From assembly GCA_947632315.1 (NCBI GenBank), contig CANROV010000140.1, forward strand, positions 1 to 5,179: a stretch of 5,179 nucleotides of DNA, in the 5' to 3' direction. How positions within the stretch are numbered: the stretch's first letter is position 1; each line of letters starts with the position of its first letter. The notes beneath the pieces were generated by a model that ran no database searches, was not told the DNA's origin, and saw only the letters and a list, made by a program, of their open reading frames with translations. The translations under genes were made by a program, and so were the position numbers. This document shows positions 1 to 5,137 of this stretch, one piece after another. The DNA comes from Candidatus Gastranaerophilales bacterium. Its GTDB lineage: Bacteria > Cyanobacteriota > Vampirovibrionia > Gastranaerophilales > Gastranaerophilaceae.

Positions 1-502
1 TTAATGAAAATATCGATACATATTGCGCCCCTGCTGATAAACCTACTAAATATAATTTTGAATAATTTAAACCATTCTTTTTCGCTTTTTCTAACATTTG
101 TATTAATAATTTACCAGACCAAACCTCAGGGAACTGATAAGATTTTTTCAATTCAAAATCTTCTTCTACGGTAACAAATGTAGGCGCAAATATTGCATAT
201 CCTTTTGATTCCGCTAAATTTATCAATTCATCATACACAGCATCCTTACCATCAATGCTGTCCCCCGGAAGTGTTACTATTAAAGGATATGGTTTCTTTT
301 CTTTTTTCAATTTCGCCGGTATATAATAATAAAATTTTGCATAAGAACCGGGCTGATTTTTCGTAAAAATTTTATCTGTTACTTCTATCGGTGTGTCAAT
401 ATTTTCTTGACTGTTTTTGTCTTTGTTTAATTTCAAACAAAAAACTAACACTATTAAAAACACTATCAGTATTATAGAAATTATTATAATATTTCGTTTC
501 AT
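1..502 (-). CDS. Alpha/beta-hydrolase (esterase-like), membrane-anchored or exported, 3' end outside window
   Basis: The reading frame opens with ATG at 502-500 and stays open to the window edge, giving 167 residues without a stop. The start is supported by AGGGG at 514-510, seven bases upstream. Residues 5-23 are one hydrophobic segment after MKRN, so the protein is anchored in or exported across the membrane. There is a Cys at 22, but Phe precedes it, so this is not a good lipobox. After a polar linker comes a typical alpha/beta-hydrolase start: a strand PLIVTLPGDS (residues 73-82, likely oxyanion region), a strand GYAIFAPTF (101-109), and a nucleophile elbow GLSAG with Ser156 as predicted nucleophile, preceded by strand KLYLV. 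The catalytic Asp/Glu and His would lie beyond the window. The Gly-x-Ser-x-Gly context resembles feruloyl-esterase, PHB-depolymerase or dienelactone-hydrolase-like proteins. The fold is fairly secure; the substrate is unknown. Confidence 0.8.
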   Translation of the reverse strand, partial: MKRNIIIISIILIVFLIVLVFCLKLNKDKNSQENIDTPIEVTDKIFTKNQPGSYAKFYYYIPAKLKKEKKPYPLIVTLPGDSIDGKDAVYDELINLAESKGYAIFAPTFVTVEEDFELKKSYQFPEVWSGKLLIQMLEKAKKNGLNYSKLYLVGLSAGAQYVSIFSL

Positions 503-532
503 TGTTTTACCCCTATTATATGTATTATGTAC

Positions 533-541
533 ATTATATCA
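533..541 (-). promoter_or_regulatory. Putative extended -10 promoter of the alpha/beta-hydrolase gene
   Basis: Read on the minus strand, 541-533 is TGATATAAT, a perfect TATAAT with the upstream TG of an extended -10. No good -35 hexamer sits 16-18 bases upstream, which is tolerable for an extended -10. Transcription would start near 526, leaving a leader of roughly 25 bases that contains the AGGGG ribosome binding site. AT-rich DNA produces such boxes by chance, so confidence is moderate. Confidence 0.4.
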
Positions 542-570
542 TTAAATATAATTACAAATTTTAAAAAATA

Positions 571-579
571 TGATATTCT
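571..579 (+). promoter_or_regulatory. Putative extended -10 promoter of the NSS transporter
   Basis: TGATATTCT at 571-579 is an extended -10 (TG, one base, then TATTCT, four of six matches). A poor -35 candidate, TTACAA at 552-557, is 16 bases upstream. The predicted start near 586 leaves a leader of about 18 bases containing the purine-rich GGCGGA at 591-596, the only ribosome-binding-like site before the ATG at 604. Both elements are weak matches. Confidence 0.3.
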
Positions 580-603
580 AAAAAAAAACCGGCGGAAACA
601 AGT

Positions 604-1905
604 ATGGAAAATAACAGACCCGAATGGAGTTCTCATTTAAGTTTTATAGTAGCAACAGTAGGCAGTGCGGTAGGGCTGGGGAATATATGGAGATTCCCTT
701 ATATAATGGGGAAAAACGGCGGAGCTGTTTTTCTGATTACCTATATACTGTTAATTGCCTTTATTTGTATTATACCTTTATGCTCTGAATTAGGACTCGG
801 TAAATTATATAAAAAAGACGTTATAAATACTTTTAAATCAATAAAACCGAAATATGCCTGGATTGGATGGCTGTGTATTATAACGGTTACTTTAATTCCC
901 TGTTTTTATTTTGTTGTCGGAGGGTGGATTTTAAATTATATTTGGGTATTTTTAACGGGGAATACTGCTCATAATTATGCTGATTATTTTAATTCGTTCA
1001 GTTCTCAAATATATATGCCCTGCTTTTTAACAATTTTATTTCTGCTTATGACTGCTATCTTCCCGTTTAGAGGAGTTAACAGCGGAATAGAAAAAGCTAA
1101 TAATTTAATGATGCCGTTGTTTGTCATTATGCTGTTAATTCTGGCAGGATTCGCACTAACTTTACCCGGAGCTAAAGAAGGACTGGCTTTTATGTTCAAG
1201 CCTGATTTCAGCCAATTTAACAAAACTATGATATTAACGGCTTTAGGTCAGGCTCTGTTTACTTTAAGTATAGGAATGGGTACTATTCTTACCTATGGCA
1301 GCTATATGAAAGAAAATACTAATATTGTAAAATCAGCATACACTTTAATTCTTTGTGATACTTTTATAGCCGTTTCCGCAGGGATTATGATATTTCCGAT
1401 TGTATTCTCCTTCGGAACAGAACCAAGTGCAGGAGTCTCGTTGGCATTTATTTCAATGCCCCAAATGTTCGCTCAACTGCCTTGTGCCTCACTTTTCGGC
1501 TTAATATTTTTTGTACTTTTATTCTTTGCGTCTATAACTTCCGGCATAAGTATGCTTGAAACTACAGTTTCCGCTTTTATTGATAATCTTAAAATTTCAA
1601 GGAAAAAAGCAACTGTTTTGACTGTTTTTATTATTTCTTTAATTAGTATTCCGGCTTCTCTTTCATTCGGGGTATTAAAATACTTTAAAATATTTGATAA
1701 AACTGTCTTTGACCTCCTTGATTATTCGACCTCAAATATATTTCTGCCTTTCAATACTTTAATTATTTGTTTAATTACAGGCTGGTGCATACCTCAATTT
1801 TGGAAAAAGGTTTTTGGTGAAGGTTTTATCGGAGGTTTATTTAATATTCTCTTGAAATTTATTGTTCCTATAATTTTAATATTTGTTTTAATTACGGGAA
1901 TATAA
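604..1905 (+). CDS. Na+-dependent amino acid transporter, NSS (SLC6/LeuT) family, 11 membrane helices
   Basis: A 433-residue inner-membrane symporter that should import a hydrophobic or aromatic amino acid with Na+. Helix 1 carries the family signature SAVGLGNIWRFPY (21-33), with Asn27 (Na+ ligand) and Arg30 (outer gate) at the same numbers as in LeuT. Tyr102 in FYFVVGGW matches the LeuT substrate tyrosine 108. Helix 6 has the unwound FTLSIGMG (219-226). The GMG there, where LeuT has GFG, is the form in MhsT and suggests bulky or aromatic substrates. Helix 7 has Asp252, aligned by eye with the acidic residue that replaces Cl- in bacterial members. Helix 8 has Thr312-Ser313 (Na2 site), and helix 10 has Asp373 (outer gate partner). 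Eleven predicted helices and about 430 residues match the short bacterial subgroup (Tyt1, MhsT) rather than 12-helix LeuT. No damage is visible. It is transcribed alone; its stop is one base from the convergent pseudogene. The family is near certain; the substrate is inferred. Confidence 0.96.
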   Translation: MENNRPEWSSHLSFIVATVGSAVGLGNIWRFPYIMGKNGGAVFLITYILLIAFICIIPLCSELGLGKLYKKDVINTFKSIKPKYAWIGWLCIITVTLIPCFYFVVGGWILNYIWVFLTGNTAHNYADYFNSFSSQIYMPCFLTILFLLMTAIFPFRGVNSGIEKANNLMMPLFVIMLLILAGFALTLPGAKEGLAFMFKPDFSQFNKTMILTALGQALFTLSIGMGTILTYGSYMKENTNIVKSAYTLILCDTFIAVSAGIMIFPIVFSFGTEPSAGVSLAFISMPQMFAQLPCASLFGLIFFVLLFFASITSGISMLETTVSAFIDNLKISRKKATVLTVFIISLISIPASLSFGVLKYFKIFDKTVFDLLDYSTSNIFLPFNTLIICLITGWCIPQFWKKVFGEGFIGGLFNILLKFIVPIILIFVLITGI

Positions 1906-1906
1906 T

Positions 1907-2437
1907 CTATTCAATAAATCCTACTTTATTACGCCCCGTTTCTTTGGCATTATATAAACATTTATCAGCATATTCAATAAGTTCTTCGGGCGTTTTCCCG
2001 TTTTCGGGATAAGTTGAACAGCCAAGACTTAATGTAATTTCCACATTCAAATTATCTGATAACGGATATTTATTTGTTGATACGGTTTTACATATATTCT
2101 CAGCAATTTTAATTGCACTTTTTTTATCAGTATTAATAAGTATTACAGCCATCTCTTCTCCGCCGTAACGGCATACAAAATCTTTATTGCTTACACATTT
2201 TTTTAAAGTGTTTGAAATATGTTTTAAAACAATATCTCCTGCTTGATGTCCGTATTTATCATTAAATTTTTTAAAGTAATCAATATCAGTCATTATAAGT
2301 GAAAATTCATTGTTTCTTTTTTTGGCTGAATTTATCTGTCTTAAAAGTTCTTCCGAAAAAAAACGATGATTATATAATTCAGTTAATCCGTCTATTGTCG
2401 CAAGTTTATATGTATAGTCATAATCTCGTAATATCCG
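1907..2437 (-). pseudogene. GGDEF (diguanylate cyclase) C-terminal fragment of a broken CHASE2-GGDEF gene
   Basis: The frame is open from 2437 down to TAG at 1907-1909 (176 residues), following two adjacent in-frame stop codons. It encodes a nearly whole GGDEF domain, which would make c-di-GMP from two GTP. The domain begins at LATIDGLTELYNHRFF, then has the Mg-binding DIDYFKKFNDKYGHQAGD and the active-site loop RYGGEEM. No ATG, GTG or TTG precedes the domain. The first ATG (2293-2291) lies inside it and would remove the first helix and strand, so an independent functional gene is unlikely. The usual inhibitory I-site RxxD is SNKD here, so product inhibition would be lost. The frame differs from that of the CHASE2 fragment upstream (overlap 2392-2437), and a one-base shift back within that overlap would fuse them. 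The membrane helices that normally separate the two domains are absent. Family identity is secure; loss of function is strongly inferred. Confidence 0.8.
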
Positions 2438-2900
2438 TTATTATTTCTTGTCCCTGCTTCGCCATACCAATTTAAAACCGCTTCACCTTCCTTTGTTAAA
2501 GGGATTAGTCTGTTTCCTAAAATTAAATTGTCTTTTTTATCCGTCTCAAAAGATTTTATGAACATAAGGTCAAATGCGACATATTTAGGATTTTGAGATT
2601 GTATATAATCAAGAATTTCAGCATATACATTTCTCGGAATCGGCCATTCTCCGTATTTTTCAAGAAGATATTCGTAAGAAGGATCATCAACGGTGATTAT
2701 TACTATATCTTTATTTACTTTTTTATCTTTTGATATTATTTTTTGCCTGAAATCAAACGTTTTATTTTCCAATTGATTAAGCGTATCAATTATTTCATAT
2801 TTTGGTGCTGTTAAAATTATTAAAATTACTGATATAATAAAAAAAATATACAAAAAATATCAAATTTGTTTTTAAATAAATTAATTGAAAATTTACTCAT
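2392..2900 (-). pseudogene. CHASE2 sensor N-terminal fragment of the same broken CHASE2-GGDEF gene
   Basis: CHASE2 is an extracellular sensor domain flanked by membrane helices in bacterial signalling proteins. The natural start is probably ATG at 2900-2898 (MSKFSINLFKNKFDIF), which runs into a stop after 24 codons. The continuation lies in another frame from 2853 and would be restored by one extra T in the T6 run at 2852-2857. That frame gives a membrane helix (FFIISVILIILTA), then CHASE2-like LENKTFDFRQKI, DIVIITVDDPSYEYL, WPIPRNVYAEIL and KYVAFDLMF. It next jumps from KKDNLIL directly to GNRLIPLTKEGEAVLNWYGEAG. By family expectation about a hundred residues of the domain core are missing there, without loss of frame. 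The frame ends at TAG 2394-2392 after GTRNNNGYYEI and unrelated residues. Only a TTG (2853) could start the long frame alone. The complete gene would usually exceed 600 codons; the remnant spans about 330. Confidence 0.75.
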
Positions 2901-2960
2901 AATATCAATTATTAGTTGTAAAAAATAAAATTTCAATTTTTTTAATATTCTTTATATAAA

Positions 2961-2969
2961 TGTGATAAT
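2961..2969 (+). promoter_or_regulatory. Putative extended -10 promoter of the uracil-DNA glycosylase gene, very close to its ATG
   Basis: TGTGATAAT at 2961-2969 reads as an extended -10 (TG, T, GATAAT). It ends eight bases before the ATG at 2978, which would put the transcription start at or within a couple of bases of the start codon. There is no Shine-Dalgarno-like purine run in the bases before the ATG. The -35 region (around 2941-2946, TTTAAT) is poor. The whole 2901-2977 gap is extremely AT-rich, so chance matches are a real concern. Confidence 0.35.
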
Positions 2970-2977
2970 ATAAAATT

Positions 2978-3556
2978 ATGTATGAAGAACTGGAAAAAAT
3001 AAAACAAAAATGTCTGAAATGTGAAAAATGTTCACTTTCTAAAACAAGAACAAACATTGTTTTCTCATCCGGGATAGCAAATAATAAATTAGTATTAGTC
3101 GGAGAAGCACCCGGGTATTGGGAAGATCAAAAGGGTGAACCTTTTGTTGGTAAAGCAGGTCAATTATTAGATAAAATATTTGATTGTGTCGGACTATCAA
3201 GAAAAAATGATGTTTATATTTGTAATACCATAAAATGCAGACCGCCTGAAAATCGTGACCCTTTGCCTGAAGAAAAATCAGCCTGCAAAGAATATCTTGA
3301 TTCTCAGCTTGAAATTTTAAAACCGAAAATAATTCTTATATGCGGACGAGTTGCACTAAATACATTTCTACCCGATAAAGGCAGTATTACAAAAGTTAGA
3401 GGACAATGGTTTGACGGCCCTTATGGTTCTAAAATGATGCCTATTTTTCATCCTTCTTATTTATTAAGAAACGATTCCAGAGAGAAAGGAAGCCCTAAAT
3501 GGCTTATGTGGCAAGATATTAAAGAAATAAAAAAAGCCTACGATGAATTAAAATAA
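2978..3556 (+). CDS. Uracil-DNA glycosylase, family 4 (Fe-S cluster type)
   Basis: A 192-residue cytoplasmic base-excision repair enzyme that removes uracil from DNA after cytosine deamination or dUMP misincorporation. Four cysteines fit the family 4 [4Fe-4S] pattern: Cys15 and Cys18 (CEKCSLSKTRTNIVF), Cys87 (NTIKCRPPENRDP) and Cys103 (ACKEYLDSQ). The active-site motif GEAPG is at 42-46, followed by EDQKGEPFVGKAGQLLD, which forms the uracil pocket. Asn83 lies in the conserved strand before KCRPP, and the C-terminal motif HPSYLLR carries His158. Length is normal for the family (about 190-220), so the gene looks complete and functional. The ATG at 2978 is placed so that the N-terminal Cys motif is whole. 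It lacks a ribosome binding site, and a candidate -10 box lies just upstream, which is compatible with a leaderless mRNA. The gene is monocistronic, divergent from the broken CHASE2-GGDEF gene and convergent with the glycosyltransferase. Confidence 0.95.
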   Translation: MYEELEKIKQKCLKCEKCSLSKTRTNIVFSSGIANNKLVLVGEAPGYWEDQKGEPFVGKAGQLLDKIFDCVGLSRKNDVYICNTIKCRPPENRDPLPEEKSACKEYLDSQLEILKPKIILICGRVALNTFLPDKGSITKVRGQWFDGPYGSKMMPIFHPSYLLRNDSREKGSPKWLMWQDIKEIKKAYDELK

Positions 3557-3557
3557 T

Positions 3558-3579
3558 TGGTTATAATTAATTATAACCA
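3558..3579. terminator. Perfect 22-bp palindrome between convergent genes, possible weak bidirectional terminator
   Basis: TGGTTATAAT is followed by TA and then ATTATAACCA, so the whole 22 bases equal their own reverse complement. It begins two bases after the glycosylase stop codon and encodes the last three residues (Gly-Tyr-Asn) and stop of the glycosyltransferase on the other strand. On the minus strand it is followed by a T-rich run (ATTATTTTAATT); on the plus strand the tail is A-rich (TTAAAAATC), a poor terminator. The stem is mostly A-T pairs with two G-C pairs near each end. A protein-binding palindrome is an alternative reading. Confidence 0.4.
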
Positions 3580-4817
3580 TTAAAAATCTCTGATAAAATA
3601 TTTAAACTTTTAATAAATGAATATTCTTTTTTCTCTTTCTTACAAAATTTATACAATATAAAATTGTAGATGATACTCAATATAAGCGGAAATATATATA
3701 ATAAATATTTGTAATCTGTTTTTAATTCGTTTACATCTTTAAATGAGTGTTTTTTTGAAAATTCTTCAGTAAGAATAGAATCCCATTTATTAATATATTT
3801 TTCTTTTACAGCATATTTTTCATACATTTCACGAGAAACTTTTCCCATATCGGTTAAATTATACTTATTATCAATCATATAAATTAAAGCATTTTTTAAA
3901 GCTTCAATATCCCCGGATTTAAATATTATTCCGTTTTTATCACTAACCATATATTTAGAACCAACTTTTTCAGAACAAATTATAGGTTTAGAATAAGAAC
4001 AAGCTTCCATAACAACTAAAGGAGCAGGGTCATCTAAAGAAGGAACTACAAATACACTTGAATTCTCAAATAATTGAACTTTCTTTTCTCCCGAAACAAC
4101 TCCGAGATATTTTATATTATCATCAATTAACGGTTTTAAACAGTTAAAATATTCCGAATTATTACCTGCACCTGCAATATTTATAATACATTGATTTTTG
4201 TAATTTTCAGGAAGCAAATGATAGGCTTTTAATAAATCCAATTGATTTTTTCTTTCTACAATTGTTCCTAAAATCGTAAATATAACTTTTGTATCAGCAT
4301 TTACACAAGAAGATGAGATTTTGTTTACCGAAGAATTATCTTCAACATAATTGTAAATTATTCCTATATCCCTTCTTTGATTAAATTTATTATAACTTTT
4401 TTCTAAACCTTCTTTTGCATAGTCACTAACACAACATATATTATTAAAATCCCCTACAGATTTTATAATATAATCAGGAATATAAGACTCATGTAAATAC
4501 CAAATTATAGGTACATAATCTTTGAGCTTTTCAACTATTTTATAAGAAATAATTGTATTAGCTATAATTAAATCATATTTGATTATCTTTTTATGTAAAA
4601 AATATGGATACTCTTTATTGTTTTTCGCAAAATATATATTAATACCTAATTGCTTAAATTTATAAAATAATTTACCATTTTGAGAAGAAAGTATATCAAC
4701 TTTAAAACCAAAATCAAGTAAAATTCGTGCTAAATTATATAAAACTAAAGGCGCCCCTTCTATATTTAAATTTTGAGATACTAAAAGAATTTTCTTATTT
4801 TTATATAAATTATTCAT
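3567..4817 (-). CDS. GT-B fold glycosyltransferase (GT4-like) with C-terminal membrane helix
   Basis: A 416-residue protein that should transfer a sugar from a nucleotide donor during surface glycan synthesis. The N-terminal acceptor half runs from KKILLVSQNLNIEGAPLVLYNLA (8-30), through DLIIANT (82-88) and IIWYLHES (104-111). The donor half starts at FTILGTIVERKNQLDLLKAY (180-199), with INIAGAG (212-218), YLGVVSG (237-243) and VVPSLDDPAPLVVMEACS (257-274). The family's Glu-x7-Glu motif appears as Asp263-x7-Glu271. After the usual C-terminal helix (YINKWDSIL, about 341-349) there is an extension with a hydrophobic segment, about 371-389, then a lysine-rich stretch, suggesting membrane attachment. 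The ATG at 4817-4815 begins just before the first core strand. The frame is open further upstream, but that part is the antisense of a tRNA and is not coding. AGGA directly abuts the ATG, too close for a normal ribosome binding site. Donor and acceptor cannot be read from sequence. Confidence 0.88.
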   Translation of the reverse strand: MNNLYKNKKILLVSQNLNIEGAPLVLYNLARILLDFGFKVDILSSQNGKLFYKFKQLGINIYFAKNNKEYPYFLHKKIIKYDLIIANTIISYKIVEKLKDYVPIIWYLHESYIPDYIIKSVGDFNNICCVSDYAKEGLEKSYNKFNQRRDIGIIYNYVEDNSSVNKISSSCVNADTKVIFTILGTIVERKNQLDLLKAYHLLPENYKNQCIINIAGAGNNSEYFNCLKPLIDDNIKYLGVVSGEKKVQLFENSSVFVVPSLDDPAPLVVMEACSYSKPIICSEKVGSKYMVSDKNGIIFKSGDIEALKNALIYMIDNKYNLTDMGKVSREMYEKYAVKEKYINKWDSILTEEFSKKHSFKDVNELKTDYKYLLYIFPLILSIIYNFILYKFCKKEKKEYSFIKSLNILSEIFNGYN

Positions 4818-4823
4818 TCCTAA

Positions 4824-4855
4824 ATCATAACACAAAAGAAAATAATTCTTGACAA
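4824..4855 (-). promoter_or_regulatory. Putative promoter of the glycosyltransferase
   Basis: On the minus strand TTGTCA (4855-4850, five of six matches to TTGACA) is followed after 17 bases by TGTTAT (4832-4827). The same bases also form an extended -10, TGTTATGAT, ending at 4824. Transcription would start roughly at 4820-4817, at or just before the ATG, leaving almost no leader. The -35 overlaps the -35 of the divergent tRNA promoter. Confidence 0.5.
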
Positions 4856-4882
4856 TTAAACGTGAACTTAATAATATATAAT
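4849..4882 (+). promoter_or_regulatory. Putative promoter of tRNA-Gln
   Basis: A consensus -35, TTGACA, lies at 4849-4854. Two -10 choices follow: TAATAT at 4872-4877 with ideal 17-base spacing, or consensus TATAAT at 4877-4882 with a 22-base gap. The second choice would place the start near 4889, six bases before the mature tRNA, but the spacing is too long for classic use with this -35. Either gives a short 5' leader for RNase P to remove. Confidence 0.55.
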
Positions 4883-4894
4883 AGTTGATGTTAA

Positions 4895-4967
4895 TGGGAC
4901 GTCGCCAAGTGGTAAGGCACCTGGTTTTGGTCCAGGCATCTCGGAGGTTCGAATCCTTCCGTCCCAG
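4895..4967 (+). tRNA. trnQ: tRNA-Gln (anticodon UUG)
   Basis: A complete 73-base cloverleaf. The acceptor stem pairs TGGGACG (4895-4901) with CGTCCCA (4960-4966), all seven pairs, with discriminator G4967. The D stem is GCC/GGC around AAGTGGTAA. The anticodon stem CCTGG/CCAGG encloses the seven-base loop TTTTGGT, giving anticodon TTG. The T stem GGAGG/CCTTC holds the loop TTCGAAT. U1-A72 and G73 are the usual identity features of glutamine tRNAs. CCA is not encoded (the next bases are TTT), so it must be added by the CCA enzyme. The 3' half is, from memory, nearly the same as cyanobacterial and chloroplast trnQ-UUG, which supports the taxonomic guess. It is followed directly by an intrinsic terminator. 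Confidence 0.98.
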
Positions 4968-4970
4968 TTT

Positions 4971-4998
4971 AAAAGCCCCACTCTTTGGGGTCTTTTTT
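4971..4998 (+). terminator. Intrinsic terminator of tRNA-Gln
   Basis: AAAAG-CCCCA pairs with TGGGG-(T)-CTTTT around a five-base loop CTCTT, with one bulged T, and the hairpin runs into a T6 tract (4993-4998). It starts three bases after the tRNA, so the gene is transcribed as a single unit ending here. Confidence 0.85.
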
Positions 4999-5030
4999 AT
5001 TTGTTGTTTGTCGTAGTCGGAAGTCATTTG

Positions 5031-5137
5031 ATTATCTCAATTCCAAAACGGTCGAATTGGACTTTTATTGGTTTAAAAAGTATTATTTTTAACCTTTGTA
5101 TAATCAAACGCAACAAATTTTTACTTTTTGAGATAAT
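5031..5137. repeat. Small inverted repeats downstream of the tRNA terminator
   Basis: ATTATCTCAA (5031-5040) recurs exactly inverted as TTGAGATAAT (5128-5137). The overlapping TTTGATTAT (5027-5035) recurs inverted as ATAATCAAA (5100-5108). Inside, CAATTC (5038-5043) faces GAATTG (5054-5059) across ten bases. The two distal arms both pair with the same left arm, so they would be alternatives. No transposase or target-site duplication accompanies them, and in DNA this AT-rich short inverted repeats are not rare. Confidence 0.3.

Noticed and set aside
434..440. Lipoprotein signal on the alpha/beta-hydrolase
   Set aside because: The Cys after the hydrophobic segment is preceded by Phe (LVFC), which does not fit a lipobox; a membrane anchor or ordinary signal peptide is more likely.
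1005..1223. 72-codon minus-strand frame inside the transporter
   Set aside because: It lies wholly within the antisense of a well-supported NSS gene, with no ribosome binding site or recognisable domain.
1890..1925. Possible terminator between the transporter and the convergent pseudogene
   Set aside because: Only GAATA/TATTC around TAATC pairs (five A-T-rich base pairs), with no T tract on either side; too weak to call.
1907..2293. A free-standing short GGDEF gene starting at ATG 2293
   Set aside because: This start would delete the first helix and strand of the domain, which are clearly encoded just upstream in the same frame, so it is a fragment of the broken gene.
4818..5027. N-terminal extension of the glycosyltransferase frame up to 5027
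   Set aside because: This stretch is the antisense of tRNA-Gln and its terminator. Its translation contains the familiar tRNA-derived artefact GRKDSNLR and has no glycosyltransferase similarity. The core starts just after the ATG at 4817.
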